Numbered from the stretch's first letter, positions 8,245 through 18,000 are shown. The stretch is 64,000 nucleotides of DNA from G963422275 sp963422275 (GCA_963422275.1 OY729418.1:2170001-2234000), one strand, 5' to 3'. The notes: a model not told the origin generated them from the sequence alone. Made by a program: numbers and translations.

Positions 8245-9188
8245 ATTGCTTATGCACATGGTTCCTGCGATACAAGATGTTGTGTTCGGGATGTCGGATG
8301 ATGGAATGTTCGCATGACATTCTTGATGTGGAACCATCCGATGACCGAAATCCCCACCAGTCTCATCGCCTTTCAACGCCTGTTCCCCGACGACAACGCC
8401 TGCGCCCGGTGGCTCATCGCCGCCCGATGGCCGAACGGCTTCCGGTGTCCCGCCTGCGGCCACGATCGCGGGTGGGAGTTGAAGACCAGGAAGCACAGCT
8501 TCGAGTGCATCCGTTGCCATCGGCAGACCTCGGCCACCGCCGGCACCCTGCTGCACCGAACCAAGCTGTCGCTCGCGACCTGGTTCTGGGCCGCCTGTCT
8601 GATGGCCACTCATTGCAATGGCATCTCCGCCCTGCAGTTGCAGAAGCGGCTCGGGATCGGGTACTGTCGCAGTGCCTGGATGCTCGCCGCCAAGCTTCGC
8701 CGCGCCATGGTCAACCCCGAGCGCAGCCCCGAAGGCAAGATTCCGATCGCCGGCGCGGTTGAACGCGGCGACGGCAACACGCCGGGCCGCCTGCGGCTGG
8801 CCACGATCCGGTCCTGCAGCGCCAAGGATCTCGGCAGCTTCGTTGTGCGCAACACCGCCGCGACCGCGACCATCAAGACCGACGGCTGGAGAGGCTGCAG
8901 CACGGTGCCTCGGGACCGCCACCAGCCCCATGTCGTCGGCGACAGGCCGGCCCATGAAGTTCTCGCCTGGATCCACACCGCGTTCTCCAACCTCAAGGGC
9001 TGGGCGCGGGGCGTCTATCACGGGCTGCGCGCCAAGCATCTCCAGACCTATCTCGACGAGTTCGTCTTTCGTTTCAATCGGCGCCGAAATCGCCACGCTG
9101 CGTTCCTGTCCCTGTTCCTGCAGGCGCTGCGCGCCAAACCTCATCCCTGCCACATCTTGATCAAACCGGAACCAAATGCATAAGCAGT
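8245..9188 (+). mobile_element. IS1595-family element (second subtype) inside IS5 copy two
   Basis: The ends are ATTGCTTATGCA and its inverted partner TGCATAAGCAGT. A perfect 8-bp target duplication TAGTGTGA lies at 8237-8244 and 9189-9196. A shortened relative occurs at 26586-27338. Confidence 0.9.
8341..9183 (+). pseudogene. IS1595-family transposase with in-frame deletion
   Basis: About 280 residues from ATG 8341. The N-terminal zinc ribbon is clear (FRCPACGHDRGWELKTRK then ECIRCHRQT), followed by the helical core (THCNGISALQLQKRLGIG). After NPERSPEG the sequence jumps to KIPIAGAVERGDGNTPGRL. The related copy at 26.7 kb keeps LSGLVETDEASLPQ here, so the segment holding the first catalytic acidic pair has been lost. 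The C-terminal part is complete, including LDEFVFRFNRRRNRHAAF. The frame stays open, but transposition is not expected. Confidence 0.8.
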
Positions 9189-9608
9189 TAGTGTGATATG
9201 TGGGTGGCATTGTGTGTCCGGTGCGCGTCTGCTATCTTGCGTTGCATCCTCTTTTAGGGAAGATCGCGTCATGCAGCGTCTTCAGCTGCTGAGCCTTGCA
9301 AGCCTTGAAAATGACCGCAGGACGCGCCGCGAGATCTTTCCGGGGCGGTGCTTGAGAAGGTTCCGGACGAGACGACGACCCGAGTTCCGCCACCGGCTGG
9401 AGCGCCACGGACTGGCGCACCAGCCGTTTGGGAGATCTGGGCTCGCCTGGCCGAGCGGGGAGTCCTGCTGAAGAAGGGCGGCATCGTTGACGCCACCATC
9501 ATCTCGGCGCCGTCGTCGACCAGGAACGAGAGCAACGCCCGCGATCCGGAGATGCACCAGACGAGGAAGGGGAACCAGTGGCATTTCGGGATGAAGCTGC
9601 ACATCGGA

Positions 9609-11474
9609 GACTGTGAAAGCATTCCCCGACCCCGAACGGGGCGGACCTCTGAGCCGATGACGGAGATGTCGGCGAGCCGGGTTGCCGACGAGCGCCAATG
9701 AAGCGGTCCCTGTCCGCCTGTGCCCTGGTTTTCGTAGCCTGCAAGTGCCATGCTCGCCGGCAACCTGGGCAGCCACAAGGGTTGCCGCGATGCCGGAGCG
9801 ACGTTGCCGGGAGGTGCCGTCCCGAAGCGAGTTGACGCTTGTTCCGCCCTGCATGGACGACGATGTGTCCGAACGCAATCCGGTGCGCGCGATCGATGCG
9901 TTCGTCGGCACGCTGGATCTGGAGGCGTTGGGTTTCCGGCACGCGGAACAACACTGCGGGGCCGGCCAGCCGGCCCATGATCCGGGACTGCCGCTGAAGC
10001 TTGCCTGTACGGCTGTCAACACCGAGTGCGCAGTTCGCGCCGGCTGGAAGCGGAGACGCGACGGAACCTGGAGGTGATCTGGCGGTGCCAGGGTGCCACG
10101 CCGAGCTGCAGGACAATCGCGGATTTCCGCAAGAGCGATGCATCTGCGCTGCGGGCAGCCAACCGGGAGTTCCTTCCGCCATGTCGGGAGCTGTCGCTTC
10201 TGGAGGGCCGCCGGGTGGCTGTCGGCGGGACTTTTCCGAAGGCCAATGCGAATGCGGACAGCATCCATGCGAAGGCAAGTCCGGCAAGGAGTCTGAAGCG
10301 TCTGGACGAAAGGATTGCCGAGTGTCACAGGCAGCTGGACGAGGCGGATGCGGGATCGGAGGATGGAGCGGACAGCGCAGAGGATCCGGAACTGGCGGCG
10401 AAGATCGAGGCTTTGGTGGAAAGGCGCAAGCACAAGCAGTCTTTGCGGGAAAGCTTGCGGGCAAGCGGGGAGCGTCAGATATCGGAGGTCGATCCTGATG
10501 CGCGGGTGCTGAAGAAGTCCGGCAGGACAGTGGGCGGCTGCAACTGCCGGATCGCGGCGGAGGACCGATGCAAGCTGATTGTCGCGGAGGATGTCGTGCA
10601 GGACGGCAATGAAGCCGGCCAGCTGGAGCCGATGATGACGAAGGCCTGCGAAGCCCTGGGCGCCGAGCGATTGACCGGTCTGGCGGGTTCCGGTTGCTTC
10701 AGCGGCAAACAGTTGAAGATCCGCGAAGCCAGGGGCTTGGACGCATGCGTCCCGATACCGAGACATCCGCCCCGAAGGGACAAGGGCGACGTCATGCGAT
10801 TTGGCGGAGACGACGATTCCCGTTGCGATGCCCGGAATGACACGCATGCCTGCCCGGCCGGCCAGTGGCTGACCCGAAGGGGATCGCCCCGCACAAGGGA
10901 GGGCAAGCGGCATTTCGGATACAGTTCGGTGGCAGCGGTTTGCCGGGATTGTTCGCTGAGGGACCGATGCCTGACAAAGTCGCGGCCGAGGCGGCGATTG
11001 GACCGCTGGGAGCATGAGGACGTGATCGACCGGCATCGCGGGAAGATGAGCGCCGGCGCCCCCTGGATGCGCCAGGGAGCTGCGCTCCTCGGGCATCCTT
11101 TCGGCACCGTCAAGCGATGGGCGGGAATGGACCGTTTCCCGATGCGCGGACTCGAAAAGTGCCGCGGCGAGTTCAGCCTGATGACACTGGGGCATAACTT
11201 CAAGCGGGTGATGAACGAGTTGGGCGCGGCGGCCTTCAGGGAGCATTGCCTGCAAAAGCGGCAGACCGGGATGATTGGCGCGCAACATTGCTCCGGGAGC
11301 CGTGTTTTCCCGTCATTCAGCGCGGCTTCAGGCTGGAGATGTCGTGTCGGCTCCTGCGAAGCGGCCCATGTGCCAAATGTCCGGCTCCTTGGCGGTGACC
11401 GGTCCGATCCGGACACGGACACCGCCGTCAGGAACAATGGAAAATCATCCGCGAAAGCTGATGCTTTCACAGTC
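9609..11474 (+). mobile_element. IS1182-family element inside IS5 copy two
   Basis: The ends are AGACTGTGAAAGCAT and the inverted ATGCTTTCACAGTCT. Flanks CATCGG and CGTCGG probably represent a 6-bp target duplication with one mismatch, since the intact IS5 copy reads CACATCGGCACC at this point. Confidence 0.75.
9833..11300 (+). pseudogene. IS1182-family transposase, frameshifted
   Basis: The N-terminal part (LVPPCMDDDVSERNPVRAID, AFVGTLDLEALGF, GQPAHDPGLPLKL) lies in one frame to about 10025. The rest continues in another frame: VRSSRRLEAETRRNLEVIW, RTIADFRKSDASALRAANRE, VAVGGTFPKANANADSIHAK, and a final DRFPMRGLEKCRGEFSLM with a normal IS1182-type end. The first catalytic Asp normally found in VAVDGTF is Gly here (VAVGGTF). 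A frame break and a catalytic substitution make this a dead copy. Confidence 0.75.
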
Positions 11475-11795
11475 TCGTCGGCACCGACCCCCGGGGTCTG
11501 GCGCACCATCCGGAGGGCACGGCCGCCAGCGTCGCGACCGGCGCCTTCGGACCGGCTTCTGCACGGCGAGGAGGAGCAAGTCCGGGGTGACACCGGGCAG
11601 CGCGGCTAGGCCCCTCTCGCGGAGACGGTGAAGGCCAGGGTGCGGGCACGGGTGGAGCATCCGTTCCGGATCGCGAGCGGGCGTTCGGCTGCGACATGGT
11701 TCGCCATCGAGGTCTGGAGAGAAACGTGCAACGGCTTGCGCCGCTTTTGAGCTTCTTGAACCTGATGATTGCCCGGCCGCGCTTGCCGTGACAGA

Positions 11796-12089
11796 ATGCG
11801 CTTCTCCATCATTGACATGTCGTGCTGAAAGGACTGCAAGCGCTTGTCATTATGTTCGATTGAGAGAGACCGATGGATTTCTTCATGACAGCGGCGGACG
11901 AGCGCGTGAAGCCCGACAACACCCTGCGAAAGATTGCGCCCTGATGGACACTAGCAGCGCTTGGCGACGGTTCCCGTCACGGTGCGGTTGCACCCGGGAC
12001 GTGCCGGTTACGATGTCGATTTGACGATCCGGGTTCTCCCGCATGGCCAGTGGCGTTCGCTGTCGGATCGGGAGTTGACGGTGTGTATC
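11796..12089. other. short unassigned stretch
   Basis: Plus-strand frames contain pieces such as AGYDVDLTIRVLPHGQWRSL and SDRELTVCIEIHA that look protein-like, but they sit in more than one frame and no start or family is recognisable. Probably a decayed gene. Confidence 0.3.
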
Positions 12090-12461
12090 GAAATTCATGC
12101 TGTCCGTCGACCGTTCGGCGCTTGAGCGCTGCCCTGATCACGCGACGATCTGCCGGTTTCGCCGGCTGCCTGTGCAGCGTGGTCCCGGTTCATGGGGCTA
12201 CGGACAAGTGGAGACGGAGACGGCCCTGAAGGCGATGGCGCAACCCCTACTCAAGTCGGCGAGCCGGATCGAGCTTGCTGTGGCCTGAGGGCCGGAGTCT
12301 GTCCCGAATCAGCCCGATGCGCCGCATCGGGGGTTGAAACCGCGCCCTTGGGCACCAAAACCGCATCCAAAAGGCGTTGCAGCCACCGATCAGCTCGCCC
12401 GGCGCGCAACCGGCTCTGGAAGGCGAAATGCAGAGAAAAACGCCCGCTTTCGCAACAATAG
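12090..12461 (+). mobile_element. IS5-family remnant (3' part and right end)
   Basis: RSALERCPDHATICRFRRLP at 12109 corresponds to RSALEICPAHTTICRFRRPL in the longer remnant at 53.3 kb. The end of the transposase (LKSASRIELAVA stop at 12288) is followed by the same 3' untranslated sequence and by the shared terminal ~40 bp (CGAAATGCAGAGAAAAACGC). The middle of the gene is deleted. Confidence 0.75.
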
Positions 12462-12775
12462 TTCCACTGAAATCCCCGCCCCATGGCAGGGATGAGGTGT
12501 CTGGTCTGACGAAATGTGCGATTGACCGGGGCTGAAACGGGCCTTGATGCACGTTTTGGATTCAGCAAGGCGGGGTGCCCGACCCCCAGAATCGTCGCAA
12601 AGGCTATTCCGGCAAAAGAAAAAACCATGCGATGATTCGTACTTGTGAGGGGGTTTGGCGAGCCTCTCGCGGGATTTCGGAATTTGGTCATTCACACGTA
12701 ACCGTCGCTTCTAGAAACACAATTACGATTTCAGATCCCCTGCGATCGAACTGTGTTGGCGACTCCGACCTTTCC
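12462..12775. other. gene-less stretch
   Basis: No supported gene. It precedes the promoter of the HicB/HicA-like pair. Confidence 0.4.
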
Positions 12776-12804
12776 TTGACAGCGGAACAAATGTCTAGTA
12801 TCAG
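12776..12804 (+). promoter_or_regulatory. sigma70-type promoter of the HicB/HicA-like pair
   Basis: TTGACA at 12776-12781 and TATCAG at 12799-12804 are separated by 17 bp. Transcription would start near 12811, about 100 bp before the first antitoxin-like gene. A 25-codon frame (ATG 12840 to TGA 12917), which overlaps the next start by 8 bp, lies in the leader. Confidence 0.6.
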
Positions 12805-12909
12805 TGTATAAAATATTGTTGGCTTGGTCTGGAGCCAGCATGAGCACGACACCGAAACAAAGGAGACCACTGATGAGCAGGGGAGATTTAGAACACACGC
12901 ACGGGAAGC

Positions 12910-13212
12910 ATGTCTGATCTAGTCGGCGTGGTGACAGTGAACGTCAGGGAAAAAAATGGCTTTTATGTTGCAAGCAGCAAAGAGTTGCTAGGCCTGTACA
13001 TTGCCGATACCGACAAAGAGAGGGTACTAGCGGACGTTCCCAACGTGATCAGGGCACTACTGAAGGAAGAGAGAGGTCTCGATGTCCAGGTTGTGCCGGG
13101 AACTTTCACTCCTTCAGAAATCCAGGCAGGAGATGATCTTTCAAACACATCCAGCCCCAGGCCTTGGGTTGCGATTCCGAAAATTAATCGGCCGCAATGG
13201 GTACCCGCCTGA
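12910..13212 (+). CDS. HicB-like antitoxin candidate
   Basis: 100 residues: a first strand VGVVTVNVREKNGFYVASSK followed by LLGLYIADTDKERVLADVPN and a helix, resembling the partial RNase H fold of HicB/DUF1902 antitoxins, then a short variable tail. The start ATG is preceded by GGGAAGC and overlaps the end of a 25-codon leader frame, which suggests translational coupling. The gene has its own promoter at 12776-12804 and is followed, with overlap, by a HicA-like gene, so the order is antitoxin first. Unlike the other toxin-antitoxin genes in the window it is intact. The family call is from pattern only; a DNA-binding domain is not apparent in the tail. Confidence 0.55.
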   Translation: MSDLVGVVTVNVREKNGFYVASSKELLGLYIADTDKERVLADVPNVIRALLKEERGLDVQVVPGTFTPSEIQAGDDLSNTSSPRPWVAIPKINRPQWVPA

Positions 13213-13421
13213 CGATGGCAATGGAGTTGATGTCTCGGGAGAGATTTGAAAACCAGCTTAGGCGGGCGGGACTTTTTCCGACCGATAACACGACAGGGTT
13301 GTGCAAAATTTGGGCAACCGAGGAAGGGTGCTTTGTGTCGGTACCAGAATTGGAAGAGGACATTCCGGATTGGATACTGGATGACATCCTGAAAAAGGTG
13401 GAGAAACTTCACTCCTTATAA
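13197..13421 (+). CDS. HicA-like toxin candidate
   Basis: 74 residues from ATG 13197 (overlapping the upstream gene by 16 bp) or fewer from ATG 13215, 13221 or 13230. The core MSRERFENQLRRAGLFPTDN and GCFVSVPELEEDIPDWILDD with a final helix resembles the small HicA/YcfA double-stranded RNA-binding fold, in which a strand reading VxVP precedes the last helix. The usual catalytic His of HicA (GSHH) is not visible, so activity is uncertain and another two-gene module is possible. A hairpin resembling a terminator follows at 13429-13455. Confidence 0.45.
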   Translation: MGTRLTMAMELMSRERFENQLRRAGLFPTDNTTGLCKIWATEEGCFVSVPELEEDIPDWILDDILKKVEKLHSL

Positions 13422-13428
13422 TTGAGTC

Positions 13429-13455
13429 GAAGGGCCCGACCGATTTGGGTCCTTC
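13429..13455 (+). terminator. terminator-like hairpin after the HicA-like gene
   Basis: GAAGGGCCC and GGGTCCTTC form a 9-bp stem with one G-T pair around a 9-base loop. No strong T run follows, so intrinsic termination is uncertain. Confidence 0.4.
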
Positions 13456-13649
13456 CCCAACAGGTCTGCCGCTTCAATCAAGCGGATGTCGGCATGGCGA
13501 ATTGCCGTTCCCGCAGTTGACATTCTGGTTGCCGCGGCATAGAGACAGCACCGGGGCTGGAGTCGATTTCGGCATTACTTCATGCTTCTAGGCGAGCGTG
13601 AGGACGACCGCCAAGCTCGATGCCGTTAACTTTCCAAGATTAATCGGTT

Positions 13650-13775
13650 TTATTGTCGTTGTGCGGCAGGCGGTTCGCGGGCGACCTTCGGCACCCTGAA
13701 GGCAGCCACCAGGCGCTCAGTTAGCCCCTGAAGGCGAAATTCAGAGAAAACGTCGCTTTCGCAACGGTCTTTTCC
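13650..13775 (+). mobile_element. IS5-family end remnant
   Basis: GGGCGACCTTCGGCACCCTG matches the late transposase region of the remnant at 53.6 kb. It is joined by deletion to the shared ~40-bp terminal sequence (GCTTTCGCAACGGTCTTTT). Confidence 0.6.
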
Positions 13776-13886
13776 TAGTAAAGTTCTGCGCCTTTTGAAA
13801 ATGGTGCGCGAAGCGCTGGTCTATGTTTCTCTTTCCATGCACTGGGATGAGGCTTTGCGAGCGACAGCATTTGGGGATGATGATGA

Positions 13887-14034
13887 AAGAATAAGGCTCA
13901 ATTTGCGATTCTCGGGCATGGTTGATGGACTGGCTCGCGATTTGCACTGAACATGGGGGACGGGCGGATGGATCGGGTGCGTTTTCGGGACTGGGTTTCC
14001 AACATCGATGAGTTGACGGCGGCGTGTCTTGGGG
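13887..14034 (+). mobile_element. IS1595-family left-end remnant
   Basis: GGCTCAATTTGCGATTCTCG starts the left end. It is followed by the same transposase start as at 5208 (MGDGRMDRVRFRDW, then IDELTAA). The sequence is cut at about 14034 and joined to an IS5 fragment. Confidence 0.75.
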
Positions 14035-14305
14035 CAGGGCGCGCGATCCGAAGATGCACCGGACGAAGAAGGGGAACCGGCGGCATTTCAGAATGAAGCT
14101 GCACATCGGCATCAATCCCCGGGTGCTGGTGCACCGCCTAGAGGGAACGGCCGCCAACGTCGCGACCGGTGCCTTCGGACCGGCTTCTGCACGGCGAGGA
14201 GGAGCGGGTCCGGACTGACGCCGGATATCGCGGGACCGGGAAGTGGGCGGAGCGCGTGTATCGCGAGGTTTCGTGGCACATTGCCATGAACCCCGGCAGG
14301 CGCCG
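14035..14305 (+). mobile_element. IS5-family internal remnant
   Basis: Matches the 7574-7830 region of the tandem IS5 element: ARDPKMHRTKKGNRRHFRMK then LHIGINPRVLVHRLEGTAAN, and in another frame TDAGYRGTGKWAERVYREVS. Both ends are missing. Confidence 0.75.
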
Positions 14306-14720
14306 GGACAGGGGATGCTCCCGGGAGGCCCGGAACATGATCCCCACCTCGGCCAGACAGGCGCGATTGGTCGCGCTCGACAGCCCCTTGTCGGCGAGAA
14401 CCCTCCGCGCCGTGCAGTCGGCCACCAGGGTTGGGAATTACGGTGCCTCGCCCTCGGCGCGATCCTGCAGCTGGTGGGCGGGTGCACCCGCCGCAGACCG
14501 TCAAAGGTGCAGTGCTTGGTGCCTGAGCTTGGAGAACGCGTAGCGGATCCATTTCAACGCCGGATGGTCGCCATCGTGCCGATGACCTTGGTAGCGTGGT
14601 TCGGCAGGCTGGCATGGCTGTCGGTGGAGAAACCCTCGATCGGCGCCAGCGCCGACCGCAATCGTGTTGGGATTGCCGCATAGCCGCCAAGACGACCGCC
14701 GTCTGCTTGCGCCCGGGGTC
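14306..14720 (-). mobile_element. IS5-family (different subgroup) transposase remnant
   Basis: Minus-strand frames contain ARRVLADKGLSSATNRACLA then EVGIMFRASREHPLSRRLPG, typical of the second catalytic Asp region of another IS5 subgroup, and RSSARWRPSGVEMDPLRVL near the end. The sequence is frameshifted throughout. A shorter relative lies at 21.4 kb. Confidence 0.55.
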
Positions 14721-15129
14721 AGCGCGCACCACAGAGAGGGCAAGTCCAGCTATGAGCGGGGCGGCAGTCGGCACATTGCAAGCGACTTTGAACGGCAGGA
14801 AACAAACTCTTTGGGATTGGTGTTTCTGGAGGAGTATCGTGCAATGCTGCGTCGGAGCCAAACCGTTGAAAAGAGGGAGATAAAACACAGCAACGACGGG
14901 ATATTCATGCTCACATGAATCCATCAGCGGTGGCGAATTTCTTGCCTCTCGATAATGAGACCAGAGTCACCCCTCTTGCACTTCTTGCAAAACCGCGTCG
15001 ACTTGACCAATAGGTTTTCGTGATCGAGGCAGGACGTTGTGCAACAGGCTCGTCGTGACAGCAGATGGCAACGATGATCAAGAAGTGCCCGACACTTGGC
15101 AAGGTGGTTGGCGTGGTGCACTCAGAATC
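14721..15129. other. gene-less stretch before patB
   Basis: Some Cys-containing short frames occur on the minus strand, but nothing is recognisable. It lies directly downstream of the patB stop. Confidence 0.4.
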
Positions 15130-16302
15130 CTACTTCAGGTCATTGAAGGCGGACTCTATCCTCGCAATGGCTTCCCTGAGCACAGAAAGGGGGGTCGCAA
15201 TGTTGAAACGAAGGAAACCGCTGCCGCCCATTCCAAACGTCTCGCCATGGTTCGCGGCGATCTTGGCTGTCTCCTCGATTCTTCGAGTGCATTCTGCTGG
15301 TGTTAGTCCCGTGCCTCGAAAATCGACCCATGAAAGATATGTTGCCTCCAGTAGCATCGAGCTGACCCCCGGAATCGCGTTCATCGCGGCATCGAAGATT
15401 TCACGATTGACGTCGATATACGGCATGAGGTTGTCAAGCCATTCTGCGCCCTCGGGGGAGTACACGGCCTCGGCGATGAACATGCCGAAACTGTTTGGCG
15501 AAATGCCAAGCGCGGCCATTCTGGTTTGAAACGCGTCGCGAAGGGCTGGATTGGGAACGATCACGTTTCCGATGTGCGAGCCTGCCAGATTGAAGGTCTT
15601 GGTTGTCGCCGTAAGCATTATGAGCCGGTCCAAAACATCTGGAGCAGCCAATGGCATCGCGACATGCTTGTGTCCCGGAAGGACAAGGTCATGGTGGATT
15701 TCATCGGAGACGAGAATTAAGTCATGCTTCTTGCAGAAGGAAGCGACTTCTCGCAGCTCATCTGCAGTCCAGACCCGACCGCCAGGATTGTGCGGCGAGC
15801 ACAGAATGATCATGCGCTCGCCTCCGGCCATCATTCGATCGTAGAAGTCGAAATCCATTTCGTAGCGACCATCCCTGTTGGCTAGGGGAAGCTCGATGAT
15901 TTTCCGGCCGGCAGCCCGGATGACCCTCGCGAATGCGTGGTAGACCGGCGTGAAAAGGACCACTCCGTCACCGGGGCTGGTGAACGCGTCGATGCAAAGC
16001 GCCGTTCCATTGACCAGCCCGTGAGTGGAGAAGATCCATTCCGGGTCCACGGTCCAGCAGTGTCGGGTCTCCATCCACCATTGTATTGCCTCGCGATAGG
16101 CTCGATCATTTCCGAAATATCCGAAAATGCCGTAGTCGAGCATCTTCCTGACAGCCGAAAGTGCCGCTTCCGGAGGCCGGAAATCCATGTCTGCAACCCA
16201 CATGGCGATTCCGGAGTCTGTTGGAACGCCGTACAATTTCTCCATCATGTCCCATTTCATGCAATGGGTTCCGCAGCGATCGATCACTTCATCGAAATTC
16301 AC
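15130..16302 (-). CDS. patB: MalY/PatB family PLP-dependent C-S beta-lyase
   Basis: 390 residues, the usual size of the family. These fold type I enzymes cleave cystathionine or related C-S bonds to give homocysteine, pyruvate and ammonia, and some act as aminotransferases. The PLP-binding Lys is K235 in ATTKTFNLAGSHIGN; N172 (SPHNPGGRVW) and D200 (VSDEIHHDL) are the other cofactor contacts, and the N-terminal KWDMME and MWVADMDF blocks are typical. The start is GTG with AAGGAGG 5 bases upstream. The gene is divergent from def. An internal fragment of a second copy lies at 36.99-37.49 kb, indicating past duplication or separate acquisition. Confidence 0.92.
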   Translation of the reverse strand: MNFDEVIDRCGTHCMKWDMMEKLYGVPTDSGIAMWVADMDFRPPEAALSAVRKMLDYGIFGYFGNDRAYREAIQWWMETRHCWTVDPEWIFSTHGLVNGTALCIDAFTSPGDGVVLFTPVYHAFARVIRAAGRKIIELPLANRDGRYEMDFDFYDRMMAGGERMIILCSPHNPGGRVWTADELREVASFCKKHDLILVSDEIHHDLVLPGHKHVAMPLAAPDVLDRLIMLTATTKTFNLAGSHIGNVIVPNPALRDAFQTRMAALGISPNSFGMFIAEAVYSPEGAEWLDNLMPYIDVNREIFDAAMNAIPGVSSMLLEATYLSWVDFRGTGLTPAECTRRIEETAKIAANHGETFGMGGSGFLRFNIATPLSVLREAIARIESAFNDLK

Positions 16303-16530
16303 GCGAGCCTCCTTGTCTGAGTGCCGTTAATTTAGTTCGGGGATTCCAGCGAGCAACACGAAATGTCACCTTGCCGGACGAGCTGGAACAGCTGTGTCCT
16401 TACGACTGACGGGCTGGCTGACGGAATGGTGCTCTTGAATCGATGCCTGCATCGTGGCGGGTTGGCAAGCGGTCCCTTGAATCTATGCAACGCCATCACT
16501 AGTTTCTGTTGCTCAAACTGGATGCAAGTC

Positions 16531-17049
16531 ATGAGCGTCTTGACCATTCTCGTCTATCCCGACCCGCGCCTCAGGAAAAAGGCCAAGTCCATCGAGCGGA
16601 TTGACAGCGCAATTCGAGTGCTCGCAGAGAACATGATCGAGACGATGTACGATGCTCCAGGAATTGGCCTTGCAGCACCGCAGGTCGCCGTGCCAGCAAG
16701 GCTTTTTGTCATGGATTGCTCAAAAAAGAATGATGAGCGGGAACCAAGGGTGTTGTTGAATCCCCGAATTTTCTGGAAGTCTCCGGAAACTCTCTTGGGT
16801 GAGGAGGGATGCCTGTCGCTGCCAACCCAGTATGCTGAGGTTGAGAGGCACGCCGAGGTTTCGGTGGAATTCGAGGATCTGGATGGGAACAGGGTGAAGG
16901 AGAGCTTTTCCGGCCTTTGGTCAAGATGCGTCCAGCACGAAATGGACCATCTAGATGGAAAGCTGTTCATTGATCATCTTTCCTTGGTCAAGCGCGAGAT
17001 GATCAAGCGCAAGATGAAGAAGGAATTGCGTGAACGGCAGAAGTCCTGA
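16531..17049 (+). CDS. def: peptide deformylase
   Basis: 172 residues from ATG 16531. Removes the formyl group from the initiator Met of new proteins. All three motifs are present: GIGLAAPQ (44-51), EGCLS (92-96, metal ligand C94) and HEMDH (136-140). The C-terminal basic helix is the normal extension. The frame is open upstream to 16363, but the conserved N-terminus (TILVYPDPRLR) supports the start chosen. fmt follows 42 bp downstream in the same direction, the usual def-fmt arrangement linking formylation of initiator tRNA with deformylation. Confidence 0.96.
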   Translation: MSVLTILVYPDPRLRKKAKSIERIDSAIRVLAENMIETMYDAPGIGLAAPQVAVPARLFVMDCSKKNDEREPRVLLNPRIFWKSPETLLGEEGCLSLPTQYAEVERHAEVSVEFEDLDGNRVKESFSGLWSRCVQHEMDHLDGKLFIDHLSLVKREMIKRKMKKELRERQKS

Positions 17050-17091
17050 GCATTTTTTGGGCAAGAATATTGAAAAACCCCGGGGTCTGGA

Positions 17092-18000
17092 ATGCAAATA
17101 GTGTTCATGGGATCGTCCGATTTTGCCATTCCGGCACTTGAGGCGCTTGCCAAAAACCATGAGATCGTCGGCGTTTATTCCCAGCCGTCCCGCCCCGCAG
17201 GGCGGGGAAAGAAGCCTCGACCCACGCCCGTCGCTCGGTGGGTGCACGATGTGGGCGGCGTTGTGCGTTGTCCCAAGGACCTGCGCGGTCCCTGTGTCCA
17301 AAAGGATTTCATGGATCTGGATGCCGAGCTTGGGGTTGTGGTCTCATACGGACTCGTCATCCCGTCCGGGCTGCTCGGGGTGCCCCGCTTCGGTTTTCTG
17401 AACATCCATCCGTCGCTCCTTCCTCGGTGGAGGGGTGCCGCCCCGCTTCGTCGTGCAATAATGCATGGAGACGCGTTTGCCGGTGTCTGCATCGTTGAGG
17501 TTGTGGAGAAGCTTGACGCTGGACCGGTATTATTGCGAGAGAGAACTCCCATTTATGAGAGCGACACCGCGGAGAGTCTAAGCAAACGAACGTCATCCAT
17601 GGGTGCGGATCTAATACTCGAGGCGATCTTGAGGCTCGGGGAACTGCGTCCCGAATCCCAGCAAGATGAGGGCATAACCTACGCGAAAAAGATTGAAAAA
17701 AGCGAAGTCCGCGTGGATTGGTCCCGGTCCGCTGCAGAGATTGACGGGCAAATCCGGGGGCTGTCACCTTTTCCTGGTGCCAGAAGCGAGGTTTTGAACA
17801 TTCAAATTAAGCTGCTCGACTGCCGCCTTGCATCCGGGGAAGGCACCCCCGGCGAAATACTGGACGATGCATTCACGGTTGCGTGCGGCACGGGCGCGGT
17901 TTCCATCAGGAGAGCGCAGCGGCCTGGCAGGAAGCCTATGGACGCTGCGGAATTTCTGCGTGGGTTCCCGATGCCAAAGGGGAACCACTTCACTGCCTGA
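17092..18000 (+). CDS. fmt: methionyl-tRNA formyltransferase
   Basis: 302 residues. Transfers a formyl group from 10-formyl-THF to Met-tRNA(fMet). The formyltransferase domain carries the catalytic triad N104, H106 (FLNIHPSLLPRWRGAAP) and D142 (KLDAGP), and the start MQIVFMGSSDFAIPAL is typical. The C-terminal OB-like domain begins near residue 205 and ends with a PMDAAEFLRG segment. It lies just downstream of def and is probably co-transcribed; IS remnant sequence begins about 100 bp after the stop. Confidence 0.96.
   Translation: MQIVFMGSSDFAIPALEALAKNHEIVGVYSQPSRPAGRGKKPRPTPVARWVHDVGGVVRCPKDLRGPCVQKDFMDLDAELGVVVSYGLVIPSGLLGVPRFGFLNIHPSLLPRWRGAAPLRRAIMHGDAFAGVCIVEVVEKLDAGPVLLRERTPIYESDTAESLSKRTSSMGADLILEAILRLGELRPESQQDEGITYAKKIEKSEVRVDWSRSAAEIDGQIRGLSPFPGARSEVLNIQIKLLDCRLASGEGTPGEILDDAFTVACGTGAVSIRRAQRPGRKPMDAAEFLRGFPMPKGNHFTA

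Larger units (their letters stand above)
8222..11795 (+). mobile_element. second IS5-family copy, split by IS1595 and IS1182-type insertions
   Basis: The left end GGGAACCTCTGAATA at 8222 is separated from the rest by an IS1595 element. The body resumes at 9197 and matches copy one to 9608, with an internal deletion after codon ~24 of the transposase. An IS1182-type element intervenes, and the remaining DDE sequence runs from 11475 to about 11791 (LLHGEEEQV, RARVEHPFRI, ERNVQRLAPLL). The right terminal repeat is missing. Confidence 0.8.

Noticed and set aside
6840..9210. Minus-strand frames of 450 and 428 codons
   Set aside because: Antisense of the IS5 and IS1595 transposases; only the last part of the first frame (near 6845-6990) is real, as the DUF1156 fragment.
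9282..11288. 668-codon minus-strand frame
   Set aside because: Shadow of the IS5 and IS1182-type transposases on the plus strand, which carry the family motifs.
14911..15121. Cys-rich minus-strand frame downstream of patB
   Set aside because: Spacing of Cys residues suggested a zinc ribbon, but two competing frames overlap and neither has a start signal or family resemblance.
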